Below, one piece after another: positions 1 to 9,577 of a stretch of DNA of 64,000 bases; position 1 is the first letter of the stretch; each line of letters begins with the position of its first letter. A model generated the notes under the pieces. It was not told the origin of the DNA. It worked only from the letters and a program-made list of their open reading frames with translations, and made no database searches. Both the position numbers and the translations under genes were made by a program. Source of the stretch: Herbinix luporum (lineage in GTDB: Bacteria; Bacillota; Clostridia; Lachnospirales; Lachnospiraceae); assembly GCF_900070325.1 (NCBI RefSeq), contig NZ_LN879430.1, positions 1,977,379 through 2,041,378 on the forward strand, read 5' to 3'.

Positions 1-40
1 TGCACAACTTAACTAAATAATTTAAATATAAATAATATTT

Positions 41-97
41 TAAGGGTTACCTAATTTATATAATACATATTATAAGATTTAGGTAACCCTTATTTTT
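41..97 (+). terminator. Hairpin terminator of an upstream gene
   Basis: A 13-bp stem (positions 42-54 with 79-91, core GGGTTACC/GGTAACCC) is followed by TATTTTTATA. The loop is long and AT-rich (24 nt). It probably ends a gene left of the window; no coding sequence is visible in 1-233. Confidence 0.55.
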
Positions 98-138
98 ATA
101 TTTGCTTTCCTTCTTATTAAATACCCATACAAAAACAC

Positions 139-166
139 TTGCAAAATAATCTTCATAAGATACAAT
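139..166 (+). promoter_or_regulatory. Probable promoter of the ABC-F gene
   Basis: TTGCAA (139-144) and TACAAT (161-166) are separated by 16 bp and lie about 70 bp before the start codon. This is a sigma-A-like match only. Confidence 0.45.
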
Positions 167-233
167 AGTAATGATAATATTACGTCTAAACGTAATTTTT
201 TTATGAAATGAACGAAAATTTAGGAGGTTATTA

Positions 234-1874
234 ATGATACAAGCCAGTAACATAACATTAAGATTAGGAAAGCGTGCCTTGTTCGAGGATGTTAATATAA
301 AGTTTACCGAGGGCAATTGCTATGGTATCATCGGTGCTAACGGTGCCGGTAAGTCCACCTTTCTTAAAATATTAAGTGGACAAATAGAGCCTACCAAGGG
401 AGAAGTTATTATTACCCCGGGTCAAAGATTATCCTTCCTTCAACAGGACCATTTTAAATATGATGAATTTCCTGTACTAGATACAGTAATTATGGGTAAT
501 CAAAGACTCTATGATATAATGAAAGAAAAAGATGCCATCTATTCTAAAGAGGACTTTACCGATGAGGACGGTATCCGGGCCAGCGAATTAGAAGCTGAGT
601 TTGCTTCCATGAACGGTTGGGAATCAGAATCCGATGCAGCTTCACTTCTTAACGGTCTTGGCATCGAAACAGATCTTCATTATAAATTAATGAGGGAACT
701 AAACGGTAGTGAAAAAGTTAAAGTACTTTTAGCCCAAGCTTTATTTGGTAATCCCGATATTCTTCTTCTGGACGAGCCTACCAACCATTTGGATTTGGAG
801 GCAATCCGCTGGTTGGAGGAATTTTTAATTAATTTCGAAAACACAGTAATTGTAGTATCCCATGACCGTTACTTCTTAAATAAAGTATGTACCCATATAG
901 CAGATATTGACTATGCCAAGATTCAGCTATATGCCGGTAACTATGATTTCTGGTATGAATCCAGTCAGCTTATGTTAAGGCAGATGAAGGAAGCCAATAA
1001 AAAGAAGGAAGAAAAAATCAAAGAACTTAAAGAATTTATTCAGCGCTTCTCTGCCAATGCCTCTAAGTCTAAGCAGGCAACCTCAAGAAAGAAGGCTTTG
1101 GAAAAAATTCAACTGGAAGATATTCGTCCTTCCAGCAGAAAATATCCCTATATTGATTTTAGACCCAGCAGGGAAATTGGTAATGAAGTACTTACCGTCA
1201 GCAATATTTCAAAAACTATAGATGGAGTGAAGGTATTAAATGATATCAGCTTTATCGTGGGCCGTGAGGACAAGATTGCCTTTGTAGGACCTGATACTTT
1301 AGCTACTACTACCCTCTTTAAAATCCTAGCCGGTGAATTAGAGCCGGACTCAGGTACTTATAAATGGGGAGTAACCACCAGTGTATCATATTTCCCTAAG
1401 GATAATACAAAACTATTTGATAGTGAAGAGACCATAGTGGACTTTCTTATGCCTTATTCTCCCGAAAAGGACGTAACTTATGTCCGTGGCTTTATGGGTA
1501 GGATGCTATTTTCCGGTGAAGAAGGTTCTAAGAAACTAAATGTCCTATCCGGTGGAGAAAGGGTTCGTGTTATGTTGTCCCGTATGATGATTGCAGGTTC
1601 TAATGTATTAATCTTAGATGAGCCTACCAACCATCTGGATATGGAATCTATCACATCCTTAAACAACGGTCTGATTAAATTCCCCGGTGTAGTTTTGTTC
1701 ACTTCACAGGATCATCAATTTATACAAACTACTGCAAATCGTATTATGGAGATAACTCCTAGCGGATTAATCGACAAAATTACAACCTATGATGAATATC
1801 TTGACAGCGATGTTATGGCCAGAAAAAGACAGGTTATGAGAATTAATAAAACCGAAGAGGAAGAATCAATATAA
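234..1874 (+). CDS. ABC-F family ATPase, YbiT-like, with one degenerate nucleotide site
   Basis: This is a soluble protein with two ABC domains and a linker, the ABC-F layout; relatives act on the ribosome (translation factor or antibiotic protection). NBD1 has an intact Walker A (GANGAGKS, residues 34-41), Walker B Asp180-Glu181 in the DEPTNHLD motif and His210 in the switch, but its signature is LNGSE (156-160) instead of LSGGE. NBD2 has an intact signature (LSGGE, 438-442) and Walker B (Asp462-Glu463). Its Walker A is GPDTLATT (352-359), with Thr358 in place of the invariant Lys, and the switch His is Gln492. Because ABC sites pair the Walker A of one domain with the signature of the other, one composite site looks intact and the other lost. 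The start follows TTAGGAGG. A resistance role cannot be read from the sequence. Confidence 0.9.
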   Translation: MIQASNITLRLGKRALFEDVNIKFTEGNCYGIIGANGAGKSTFLKILSGQIEPTKGEVIITPGQRLSFLQQDHFKYDEFPVLDTVIMGNQRLYDIMKEKDAIYSKEDFTDEDGIRASELEAEFASMNGWESESDAASLLNGLGIETDLHYKLMRELNGSEKVKVLLAQALFGNPDILLLDEPTNHLDLEAIRWLEEFLINFENTVIVVSHDRYFLNKVCTHIADIDYAKIQLYAGNYDFWYESSQLMLRQMKEANKKKEEKIKELKEFIQRFSANASKSKQATSRKKALEKIQLEDIRPSSRKYPYIDFRPSREIGNEVLTVSNISKTIDGVKVLNDISFIVGREDKIAFVGPDTLATTTLFKILAGELEPDSGTYKWGVTTSVSYFPKDNTKLFDSEETIVDFLMPYSPEKDVTYVRGFMGRMLFSGEEGSKKLNVLSGGERVRVMLSRMMIAGSNVLILDEPTNHLDMESITSLNNGLIKFPGVVLFTSQDHQFIQTTANRIMEITPSGLIDKITTYDEYLDSDVMARKRQVMRINKTEEEESI

Positions 1875-1945
1875 TTGACAATATAATATAATTTTTTTAG
1901 AATGAATATGGTGGTTAGATGTCATTATCATTGGGAGGATTCTAT

Positions 1946-2674
1946 ATGGGTAAGATATTTAAGTTTTTATCTAGAAATCTTTCTCTACTGGCCTTTATAT
2001 GCATATATATAATTGTTGCAGTAACATTAATATTTCTTGAGTCCTTTCAATTTGATACCCAGTGTTTGGTCCTTACTACTCTAGCACCATTTTTCATTAT
2101 GGGAGCCATATTAGATTATATGGTCTATAATAATAAGGAACTAAAGCCGGGCTACAAAATTTTAGCCCAGCTTTTACCTACGGGGATATTTTTACTCTTT
2201 GGCATGTCAGTTATAGCAGATAAAATGGATCAATATCCCCCTGAATCCTTTAATTATTTAATTTGGTTGTTTTATCCTATATCCTTATTTATTGCAAGCT
2301 ATTTCAAGGAAAACCATCGAAATAGAATGTTTTCTGCACTGTTAGGATGCGGCTTTGTAGCTGCTGTCTATCTTCACCTGACCACCTTAACTAATCAGTT
2401 AAATGAGGGAAGCGGATTAATTATATATCTAATTTGTCTGTTTTTGATTTTTTATGCTGCAGCCGGACTTAAAAAACTAGTTTTTATAGGCGGGGTATTG
2501 GGATTTCTAGATGGGGCTGCTTTGATATTTCTAAAACATAACCCTCTATCAGAATCAGATTACAAATATGGTTGGGACTTTAATATTGCCTATAGATTTG
2601 AACTTATATTACTGACTAACTTTATAATATGTAGCATACTTTGTCTCCATGCTGCAATAAAAAGAAGCTTGTAA
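1946..2674 (+). CDS. Polytopic membrane protein of unknown function
   Basis: The protein has 242 residues and about seven hydrophobic segments with short loops; I recognise no family. I chose the ATG at 1946 because GGGAGG sits just upstream; an in-frame GTG/ATG-type extension from 1919 lacks a better site. It begins 71 bp after the ABC-F gene on the same strand, and no terminator is visible between them, so they may be co-transcribed. A strong hairpin follows the stop. No catalytic motif was seen and no function is proposed. Confidence 0.6.
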   Translation: MGKIFKFLSRNLSLLAFICIYIIVAVTLIFLESFQFDTQCLVLTTLAPFFIMGAILDYMVYNNKELKPGYKILAQLLPTGIFLLFGMSVIADKMDQYPPESFNYLIWLFYPISLFIASYFKENHRNRMFSALLGCGFVAAVYLHLTTLTNQLNEGSGLIIYLICLFLIFYAAAGLKKLVFIGGVLGFLDGAALIFLKHNPLSESDYKYGWDFNIAYRFELILLTNFIICSILCLHAAIKRSL

Positions 2675-2678
2675 ATAA

Positions 2679-2709
2679 AAATCACCTTCCCTAGTGAAGG
2701 TGATTTTTT
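2679..2709. terminator. Bidirectional terminator between convergent genes
   Basis: An 11-bp stem (2679-2689 with 2696-2706; AATCACCTTC/GAAGGTGATT) has a 6-nt loop and T/A runs on both sides. It serves the plus-strand membrane protein and probably the minus-strand esterase that ends at 2730. Confidence 0.8.
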
Positions 2710-2729
2710 AAGTTGCACTTATTTAAGTA

Positions 2730-3524
2730 TTAACTTAACAGCCACTGTATGGAGGGTTCCAAATTTGAACTCCAAAAATCCCAGGTATGAGCTCCCGGAC
2801 TTTCTATGTATTTAACATCTACCTCTTCATCCTTTAAAAACTTATAAAACTCCCTATTATCTTCGATAAGAAAATCTTCTGTTCCGCAAGCCATATATAT
2901 ATCAGGTATTTTTTTGTTTTCTTCTTTTAATTTCTTTACTAGATATTCCGGATTGTTTACACTGTTCTCTAATTCATCAAGATTGCCAAATACTGATGTA
3001 TAGTAATCATAATCTGCTATAGCGTCAGTAAAATCCTCTGTTATATTCATAATTTTACGAATAATAAGGGCAGAAGAAAGAGCCACAATCTTTCCGAAAG
3101 TCTCAGGATAAAAAAGTCCTGTATGGATAGCTCCAAATCCACCCATAGATAGACCACCAATAAAGGTATCTTCTTTATCCATGGCTATATTAAAGGTATT
3201 TCTAATATAATCAACTAATTCCTGTCCAACAAATTTACAATATGCTCTGCCGGTTCCCTTTGCATCTAAATAAAAACTATTATCACCGGATGGCATAATT
3301 ACAGCCATATTATATTTTAAAGCTAATTCCTGGACCGGACTTCCCAGTAACCAATCTTTACTAGAGCCGGAATATCCGTGAAGTAAGAAGAGGGTCTTCA
3401 TCTTTCTATTATAATTTTCATTGCCCTCTTTCATCATCGGGTGAACGTCATTAGGTAGTACCATATGAAAACAGGTACTTTTTTCTAATGATCTAGAATA
3501 GTAATCCACTTGAAATAGTGCCAT
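2730..3524 (-). CDS. Putative esterase (tributyrin esterase / esterase D-like alpha/beta hydrolase)
   Basis: The 264-residue protein has an alpha/beta hydrolase fold with the oxyanion-side motif LLHGYSGS near residue 50. The nucleophile elbow is GGLSMGGFG with Ser126, there is an acidic residue in CGTED near residue 217, and the catalytic His246 lies in GAHTW. This matches the PF00756 esterase group, which hydrolyses short-chain acyl esters. There is no signal peptide, so it is probably cytoplasmic. The start follows GGAGG with 7-nt spacing. It stands alone on the minus strand between a convergent membrane protein and a DUF3237 gene. The natural substrate is unknown; acetyl or feruloyl esters of plant polysaccharides are possible but unsupported. 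Confidence 0.8.
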   Translation of the reverse strand: MALFQVDYYSRSLEKSTCFHMVLPNDVHPMMKEGNENYNRKMKTLFLLHGYSGSSKDWLLGSPVQELALKYNMAVIMPSGDNSFYLDAKGTGRAYCKFVGQELVDYIRNTFNIAMDKEDTFIGGLSMGGFGAIHTGLFYPETFGKIVALSSALIIRKIMNITEDFTDAIADYDYYTSVFGNLDELENSVNNPEYLVKKLKEENKKIPDIYMACGTEDFLIEDNREFYKFLKDEEVDVKYIESPGAHTWDFWSSNLEPSIQWLLS

Positions 3525-3619
3525 ATATATACCTCCTAATATAACTTTAAATATATTAATTTTAGCTTATAAGGTTGAACAAAGTGAATATATATTAGTA
3601 ACTTACCTTTAATATAACC

Positions 3620-4036
3620 TTATTTAAGCTTATATACTGTTATTATTACTTGTCCTTCTTGATTACCAAAGTCTAAAGCAGCAACATATACCCCGTAATT
3701 TAACCAAGCATATTTACCCTTTATATCTGCTTTGAATTTGGGACTGGTTTTTATCTTACTGTTTATATCGAATCTTATATTCCCCTCGTTATGTACATCT
3801 ATATATTCTCCGTCATCTGTCTTAATGAGATATCTTGCACATACATGGGAGATATCTGCTTCTAATGAAGTGTTCCAGTCTGCTCCCCCGGGAACTACTT
3901 CACCACATATCTTTCCTTCCACCCTTCCACCAATTATAGGAATAACTCTTAAAAAACCGGCTCCATTATTTCTCACTTCCATATCTTTACTACACTGCAC
4001 ATGTATAGTCATAATATGTTCCGCTTCCAAATTCAT
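3620..4036 (-). CDS. DUF3237 (UPF0311) family protein
   Basis: This is a small beta-rich protein of 138 residues. Recognition rests on the family pattern of a Gly-Gly-Arg-x-Glu-Gly stretch, then VVPGGADW (about residues 47-54), then RYLIKTDDG and a later YGVYVAAL strand. The family is common and its biochemical role is not established to my knowledge. The start follows GGAGGG. It lies 95 bp upstream (in transcription) of the esterase and could share its transcript. Confidence 0.7.
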   Translation of the reverse strand: MNLEAEHIMTIHVQCSKDMEVRNNGAGFLRVIPIIGGRVEGKICGEVVPGGADWNTSLEADISHVCARYLIKTDDGEYIDVHNEGNIRFDINSKIKTSPKFKADIKGKYAWLNYGVYVAALDFGNQEGQVIITVYKLK

Positions 4037-4183
4037 GCTATACCCTCCTATTTACTCATTATCTTAATAAGTAAAACATACCAAAATTTTCTGACTTTAT
4101 AGTATAGTATAAACCATTTGGCCAATCATTCCAATAATAGAAAGTATATAATAAACTTATAATATTAGAGAAAACTTTTGCAT

Positions 4184-4207
4184 AAAAAAATCGGTGGAAA
4201 ATCCACC
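4184..4207 (-). terminator. Second, short terminator after the fatty acid operon
   Basis: On the minus strand GGTGG-ATTTT-CCACC is followed by GATTTTTTTATG. It lies about 60 nt beyond the hairpin at the accA stop codon and so backs it up. Confidence 0.65.
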
Positions 4208-4242
4208 ACCATAATAGACAAAATAAATTAGAAATAATAAGA

Positions 4243-4289
4243 ATTAAAAATCAGAAGTTTAGAAATATTATATATTTCTAAACTTCTGA
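4243..4289 (-). terminator. Terminator hairpin overlapping the end of accA
   Basis: A perfect 17-bp stem (4251-4267 with 4273-4289) with a 5-nt loop TATAA is followed on the minus strand by TTTTT. The accA stop codon TAA (4268-4270) is in the loop, so the last codons of the gene form one arm of the terminator. Confidence 0.85.
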
Positions 4290-5053
4290 TATCTTTTTTC
4301 TATAAGTTCATCCACAGAAAGTCCCATAAGTTCCTTTAAATCTAGATCAATAACCTCTCTAACCTTTCCTATTACATAATCATAATCATTGTGGGCGCCA
4401 CCGTAAGGTTCCTCAATTATTCCGTCAATTATGCCAAACTGATATAAATCCTGTGCCGTAAGCTTCATGTCATTGGCAGCGGTTTCAGCCTTGGAAGCAT
4501 CTTTATAAAGAATACTGGCAAATCCTTCGGGGGATAGGATTGAATAAATGGCATGCTCTAGCATATAGACCCTATCTGCCACCCCAAGAGCCAAGGCCCC
4601 ACCGCTTCCCCCTTCGGAGATAACCACAGAAATAATCGGTGTCTTAAGCATCATCATTTCTGCCAGATTAGTTGCAATAGCCTCTCCCTGTCCTCGTTCT
4701 TCGGCACCGATACCACAAAAAGCACCGGGAGTATCAATAAAGCAAATTATGGGTCGCCCAAATTTTTCTGCCTGCTTCATTAAACGAAGAGCTTTTCTAT
4801 ATCCTTCCGGATGGGGCATAGAGAAATTTCTGGCTATATTCTCTTTGGTATTACGGCCTTTTTGTTGGGCTATAACCGTAACAGCTATATTATCAAAAAA
4901 AGCAATTCCCCCCACTATAGCCCTATCTTCACCATAAAACCTATCTCCATGAAGTTCAATAAAGTCTTCAAAAATCCTGTCTATATAATCTAGTCCGGTG
5001 GGCCGAATAGGCATCCTTGCCAGCTTAACTTTTTCCCATGGCGATATATTCAT
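4268..5053 (-). CDS. accA: Acetyl-CoA carboxylase carboxyltransferase subunit alpha
   Basis: AccA, with the beta part, transfers the carboxyl group from biotin to acetyl-CoA, giving malonyl-CoA for fatty acid synthesis. The protein has 261 residues, shorter than the roughly 320 of E. coli because the N-terminal extension is reduced, as is usual in clostridia. Diagnostic stretches are [18 protein letters not shown] (near residue 106) and the [12 protein letters not shown] oxyanion/CoA region (near residue 145). The start follows AGGAGG, 10 bp after the stop of the AccC-AccD fusion. It is the last gene of the fab operon, and its 3' end is built into a terminator hairpin. Confidence 0.95.
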   Translation of the reverse strand: MNISPWEKVKLARMPIRPTGLDYIDRIFEDFIELHGDRFYGEDRAIVGGIAFFDNIAVTVIAQQKGRNTKENIARNFSMPHPEGYRKALRLMKQAEKFGRPIICFIDTPGAFCGIGAEERGQGEAIATNLAEMMMLKTPIISVVISEGGSGGALALGVADRVYMLEHAIYSILSPEGFASILYKDASKAETAANDMKLTAQDLYQFGIIDGIIEEPYGGAHNDYDYVIGKVREVIDLDLKELMGLSVDELIEKRYQKFRNI

Positions 5054-5063
5054 TATGCCCTCC

Positions 5064-7301
5064 TTAGAATAAGTTTGTATTAGAAGTATAATCTTTATAA
5101 TGTAACTTCAGTAATGCACCCAGGGTTTCTTTCATCTTATCCCTGGTCACAATCCTGTCCACAAACCCATGCTCCAATAAAAATTCAGCCCTTTGAAAAC
5201 CTTGGGGAAGCTTCTGACCTATAGTTTGTTCTATTACCCTAGGTCCGGCAAAACCAATTAAGGCCCCCGGTTCAGCCAATATAATATCCCCAAGCATGGC
5301 AAAGCTGGCCGTAACTCCCCCTGTGGTAGGATCCGTCAGAACAGTAATATATAAAAGCCCTGCCTTACTATGTTTTGCCACAGCACCGCTAACCTTAGCC
5401 ATCTGCATTAGAGAAAAAATCCCTTCCTGCATTCTGGCACCGCCGGAGGCGGTAAAAACAATCACCGGTAATTTTTCCTCTTTGGCCCTTTCAAATAATC
5501 GGGCCAATTTCTCCCCGATTGCGGTACCCATACTGCCCATGAAAAAAGATGCATCCATAACACCGATATAAGTGGGCAGGCCGCATATGGCTCCTTTCCC
5601 ACTAACCAAACCGTCCACAAGACCGGTTTGTGTCTGGGTTTTTACCAGTTTATCACCATAACCGGGAAAGTTAAGGGGATCCCTGCTTGTTAACTGCTGA
5701 TCTAACTCAACAAAAGAATCCTCATCCAAAACCATTGCCAGTCGCTCATTGGCAGATATTCTGAAATAATATCCGCATTCACACATTTTATAATTCTTAA
5801 GCAAAAGCTTTGTATAAATTATTTTGCCGCAGCCGGGACATTTTGTCATAATCCCCTCAGGTACATTGGGCTTATCCTCTATAGGTAGTTTATGTTCTTG
5901 AGGTCTTGACCGATATATTTTAGAAATAGCATATTGCTTTGTTTTAAACGGATTTCTTTCATAATGCTTCTTTCCTTCAATTAGGCCGGTATGATAATCT
6001 CCAGATAGGATTTCATCTTTTTCAAAAAGCTCATATTGAAAATCAACATTTGTCTCTATACCATCTATAATAAGCTCAGAAAGAGCCCTCTTCATCCTTT
6101 CGATTGCTTCCTCCCTGGTTTTTCCATGGGCAATCACCTTAGCCAGCATAGAATCGTAACAAGGGGGTACCATATAGCCGGGATATAAGGCACTGTCCAC
6201 CCTGATACCGGGTCCCCCGGGAAATAAAACATTTTCAACCAACCCCGGGCAGGGAATAAATCCCCGCTTTGGATCTTCCGCACATATTCTGCATTCAATA
6301 GCATGGCCGTGAAATTTAATATCCTTTTGGCGGTAAGCCAGCTTCTCTCCAGCTGCAATTTTTATTTGCTCTTTTATCATATCAATTCCGGTAATCATCT
6401 CCGTAACCGGATGTTCTACCTGAATCCTTGTATTCATCTCCATAAAGTAAAAATTATTATTACTATCCAGCAGAAACTCTATAGTTCCCGCATTTACATA
6501 CCCCGTTGCTTTAGCTGCTTTTACGGCAGCATTTCCCATTTTACTGCGCAGTTCACTACTCATAATTGCACAGGGGGATTCCTCCATTATTTTCTGATTT
6601 CTTCTTTGGACAGAACAGTCCCTTTCACCTAGATGTATTACATTTCCATATTTGTCTGCTAAAATCTGAAACTCTACATGTTTTGGATTAATTATTAATT
6701 TTTCCATATATACCTTATCGTCACCAAAGGCTGCTTTGGCTTCGTTCTTAGCGGAAATAATAGCATTTTCCAAATCACCTGCAGAATATACTGCCCTCAT
6801 TCCTTTTCCCCCGCCTCCGGCTGAAGCTTTAATCATAATGGGATAGCCTATTTTATCAGCCAGTTTAGCTGCTTCTTTAATATTATTAATCTCCCCTTCA
6901 GAGCCCGGCACCACCGGTACTCCGGCTTTTAACATGGTCTCTCTGGCTTTTGATTTACTTCCTAGCAAATCAATAGTATCAGCATCCGGCCCAATAAAGG
7001 TTATATTACAGTCTTCACACATTCTGGCAAAGGAGCTGTTTTCTGATAAAAAGCCAAAACCCGGATGTATAGCTGTGGCTCCCGTAAGAACTGTGGCACT
7101 TATAATATTTTGCATATTTAAATAGCTGTCTTTAGATTTATCGGGACCGATACATATAGCCTCATCGGCCATTAAGGCATGTAAAGCTTCTTTGTCCGCT
7201 TCGGAATATACGGCAACAGTTCCTATTCCTAGCTCTCTGCAGGCACGGATAATTCTGACTGCAATTTCTCCACGATTTGCAATTAATATTTTATGAAACA
7301 T
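5064..7301 (-). CDS. Fused acetyl-CoA carboxylase: biotin carboxylase (AccC) plus carboxyltransferase beta (AccD)
   Basis: One open frame of 745 residues carries two ACC subunits. Residues 1 to about 448 are biotin carboxylase: the N-terminal [10 protein letters not shown] motif, the ATP-grasp loop [23 protein letters not shown] and [14 protein letters not shown] are all present, so the domain looks active. A linker of about 30 residues leads to an AccD domain (about 478-745). This begins with a zinc finger at Cys488, Cys491, Cys507 and Cys509, followed by the crotonase-fold CT beta core ([20 protein letters not shown]). The finger spacing is C-x2-C-x15-C-x1-C, one residue short in the second knuckle compared with the usual C-x2-C. 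Order in the operon is accB-fabZ-this gene-accA, so all ACC parts are present. No frameshift or internal stop was seen. Confidence 0.93.
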   Translation of the reverse strand: MFHKILIANRGEIAVRIIRACRELGIGTVAVYSEADKEALHALMADEAICIGPDKSKDSYLNMQNIISATVLTGATAIHPGFGFLSENSSFARMCEDCNITFIGPDADTIDLLGSKSKARETMLKAGVPVVPGSEGEINNIKEAAKLADKIGYPIMIKASAGGGGKGMRAVYSAGDLENAIISAKNEAKAAFGDDKVYMEKLIINPKHVEFQILADKYGNVIHLGERDCSVQRRNQKIMEESPCAIMSSELRSKMGNAAVKAAKATGYVNAGTIEFLLDSNNNFYFMEMNTRIQVEHPVTEMITGIDMIKEQIKIAAGEKLAYRQKDIKFHGHAIECRICAEDPKRGFIPCPGLVENVLFPGGPGIRVDSALYPGYMVPPCYDSMLAKVIAHGKTREEAIERMKRALSELIIDGIETNVDFQYELFEKDEILSGDYHTGLIEGKKHYERNPFKTKQYAISKIYRSRPQEHKLPIEDKPNVPEGIMTKCPGCGKIIYTKLLLKNYKMCECGYYFRISANERLAMVLDEDSFVELDQQLTSRDPLNFPGYGDKLVKTQTQTGLVDGLVSGKGAICGLPTYIGVMDASFFMGSMGTAIGEKLARLFERAKEEKLPVIVFTASGGARMQEGIFSLMQMAKVSGAVAKHSKAGLLYITVLTDPTTGGVTASFAMLGDIILAEPGALIGFAGPRVIEQTIGQKLPQGFQRAEFLLEHGFVDRIVTRDKMKETLGALLKLHYKDYTSNTNLF

Positions 7302-7339
7302 CCTGATTCTCCTTAACTGTGCTGAAGAATAACCCTTTG

Positions 7340-7765
7340 CTACTCTCCAATGGCAAATGTCAAGATTGCCTCTACTGCTACCTGATCCTCAACATAGGCA
7401 ACTGCAGAACCTACACCAAAGTTTCCCTTATGTTTAATAATTTCAACGTCAAGGGTCAGAACATCTCCCGGTACTACTTGACGTCTGAATTTCACCTTAT
7501 CCATACCTCCGAAATAAAGAATTTTTCCTTTATATTGCTCTAAGGAAAGCATAACTATTGCCCCGGTCTGGGCAAGGGCTTCCAAAATAATAACCCCCGG
7601 CATAACAGCTTTCCCCGGAAAATGTCCTACAAAGTATGGTTCATCCATAGTAACACATTTTCTACCCACACCACGGATTCCCGGTTCTAACTTATCTATA
7701 CGGTCAACCAAAAGAAAAGGTGGACGGTGGGGTATTATTTTTTGTATTTCATCTACATTTAACAT
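7340..7765 (-). CDS. fabZ: 3-hydroxyacyl-ACP dehydratase FabZ
   Basis: FabZ dehydrates (3R)-hydroxyacyl-ACP to trans-2-enoyl-ACP. The 141-residue hot-dog-fold protein starts [19 protein letters not shown], typical of FabZ. The catalytic pair is His48 in GHFPG and Glu62 in ILEALAQ. I placed the start at 7765 because AAAGGG lies 6 nt upstream and the family begins here; an upstream in-frame ATG at 7792 would add nine atypical residues. It sits between accB and the AccC-AccD fusion in the fab operon. Confidence 0.93.
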   Translation of the reverse strand: MLNVDEIQKIIPHRPPFLLVDRIDKLEPGIRGVGRKCVTMDEPYFVGHFPGKAVMPGVIILEALAQTGAIVMLSLEQYKGKILYFGGMDKVKFRRQVVPGDVLTLDVEIIKHKGNFGVGSAVAYVEDQVAVEAILTFAIGE

Positions 7766-7818
7766 AATAATCCCTTTCATCAAGAATATCAATAACTTTT
7801 TACATATTTTACCTTATT

Positions 7819-8277
7819 TTATTTTAGGAGAAAGAGAGGCTGGCCATATTCCACCATCTCTTCGTTCTCAACCAAACACTCAACTATCTCTCCCTCTACT
7901 TCACTTTCAATTTCATTCATCAGCTTCATAGCTTCTATAATACAGACAATCTGTCCTTTTTTCACCTTATCACCAACCTTAACATAAGGAGGCTTATCCG
8001 GTGCCGGTTGGGCATAAAAAGTTCCCACCATAGGCGACAGAATTTTTTTACCGGCCACAACTTCATCCTTCTTTTCTTCCATAACCGGTACCGGTGCCTG
8101 TACAGTATTTTCCTGTTTATCCTTATTGCCGCTTTCTTCTACCACATTAGGGATATTCTTTTTTTCTTGATTTTCCTTTTCAAGTATTATTTTAAAGTCT
8201 TCCTTTTCTATCTTAATCCTACTTAGGCCGGTTCTGGTCATTTCCTGTATCAGACCGATTATTTCCTTATACTCCAT
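7819..8277 (-). CDS. accB: Biotin carboxyl carrier protein of acetyl-CoA carboxylase
   Basis: AccB carries the biotin that shuttles CO2 between the AccC and AccD/AccA active sites. The 152-residue protein has the usual layout: a helical N-terminus, a charged linker rich in Glu, Lys, Pro and Val (about residues 35-75), and a C-terminal biotinyl domain with EAMKLMNEI. Lys118 is the expected biotinylation site, 34 residues from the C-terminus. The start follows GGAGG, which overlaps the end of fabF, so translation is likely coupled. Confidence 0.94.
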   Translation of the reverse strand: MEYKEIIGLIQEMTRTGLSRIKIEKEDFKIILEKENQEKKNIPNVVEESGNKDKQENTVQAPVPVMEEKKDEVVAGKKILSPMVGTFYAQPAPDKPPYVKVGDKVKKGQIVCIIEAMKLMNEIESEVEGEIVECLVENEEMVEYGQPLFLLK

Positions 8278-8279
8278 AA

Positions 8280-9518
8280 CTATACCTCCATATTTTTAAA
8301 TATTAAGCTGGCATTGTGTCCCCCAAAACCTAAACTATTACTCATAACATATGACAGTTTAGCCTTCCTTCCTTTTAGGGGTACATAGTCTAAGTCACAT
8401 TCCTCATCGGTCTTAAGTAAACCTATGGTTGCCGGTATAAAGGATTCTTCAATGGCTTTTATACAGGTTATGGCTTCCACTGCACCGGCAGCCCCCAGCA
8501 GATGGCCAATCATGGATTTGGTTGAGCTTACAGGTATATTATAGGCTTCATCACCAAAGGCTGCTTTCATGGCCAAGGTCTCTAATCTGTCATTTATGGG
8601 AGTACTGGTTCCGTGGGCATTTACATAAGAAATATCCTTAGCTTCTATACCTGCTTCCTTCATGGCATTTATCATGGATACTGCACCCCCGTGTCCGTCG
8701 GGAGAAGGGGCAGTAATATGGTAAGCATCACAGGTTGCTCCATAACCGACTATTTCAGCATAAATTTTAGCGCCCCTTCTTTTTGCATGCTCATATTCTT
8801 CTATAAGCAAAATACCTGCTCCTTCCCCCATTACAAAACCATCCCTATCTTTATCAAAAGGTATGGAGGCCCGTAGGGGATCCTTACTTAAGGATAAGGC
8901 CGTAAGGGTGCTAAAACCTGCAATTCCAAGGGGTGTTATAGAAGCCTCGGTACCTCCTGCCAGTATCACATCTGCATATCCATGCTTAATATTTCTAAAG
9001 GCCTCACCTATACAATGGGTACCGGTGGCACAGGCTGTAACAACATTAGTACATACACCTTGGGCCCCAAATTTTATTGCAATATTACCTGCTGCCATAT
9101 TGGTGATTATCATTGGTATAAATAAGGGATTTACCCTTCTTGGTCCCTTAACAGAAAGGGCCCTTGCTTCCTTTTCAATACTTTCAATACCACCTATACC
9201 GGAGCCTACAATTACCCCAAAACGGCCTCTATCTAATTTATCTAAGTCAATACCGGAATCATTAATTGCCTGGGCTGCTGCCGCAACGGCAAACTGTGAA
9301 AATCGATCCATTCTTCTGCTTTCTTTAAAATCAATATAAGACTTAGCATCAAAATTCTTTACCTGTGCCGCCAGCTTAACCGCATATGATTCTGTATCAA
9401 AATTTGTGATATAATCAATCCCACATACTCCGGCCTTTACATTATCAAAAAAATCCTCTACATTATTACCTATTGGTGTAATTGCTCCCATGCCTGTTAT
9501 GACAACTCTATGATTCAT
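8280..9518 (-). CDS. fabF: 3-oxoacyl-ACP synthase II FabF
   Basis: FabF elongates acyl-ACP by decarboxylative condensation with malonyl-ACP. The 412-residue thiolase-fold protein has the catalytic triad in place: Cys163 in TACATGTH, the His of NAHGTSTP and the His of [12 protein letters not shown]. The C-terminal [13 protein letters not shown] is also typical. The start follows GGAGG with 9-nt spacing. It lies between fabG and accB in the operon and is separated from fabG by 59 bp. Confidence 0.95.
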   Translation of the reverse strand: MNHRVVITGMGAITPIGNNVEDFFDNVKAGVCGIDYITNFDTESYAVKLAAQVKNFDAKSYIDFKESRRMDRFSQFAVAAAAQAINDSGIDLDKLDRGRFGVIVGSGIGGIESIEKEARALSVKGPRRVNPLFIPMIITNMAAGNIAIKFGAQGVCTNVVTACATGTHCIGEAFRNIKHGYADVILAGGTEASITPLGIAGFSTLTALSLSKDPLRASIPFDKDRDGFVMGEGAGILLIEEYEHAKRRGAKIYAEIVGYGATCDAYHITAPSPDGHGGAVSMINAMKEAGIEAKDISYVNAHGTSTPINDRLETLAMKAAFGDEAYNIPVSSTKSMIGHLLGAAGAVEAITCIKAIEESFIPATIGLLKTDEECDLDYVPLKGRKAKLSYVMSNSLGFGGHNASLIFKNMEV

Positions 9519-9577
9519 AGCTTTTTACCTCCATGCTGCCATGGGCAAGAATATTGCTCATGCCCTTCATTATTTTG

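Noticed and set aside
1478..1702. Open frame on the minus strand inside the ABC-F gene
   Set aside because: It is antisense to conserved ABC motifs and has no ribosome site; it is a shadow of the real gene.
8863..9339. 158-codon plus-strand frame inside fabF
   Set aside because: It is antisense to catalytic FabF sequence and has no start signal.
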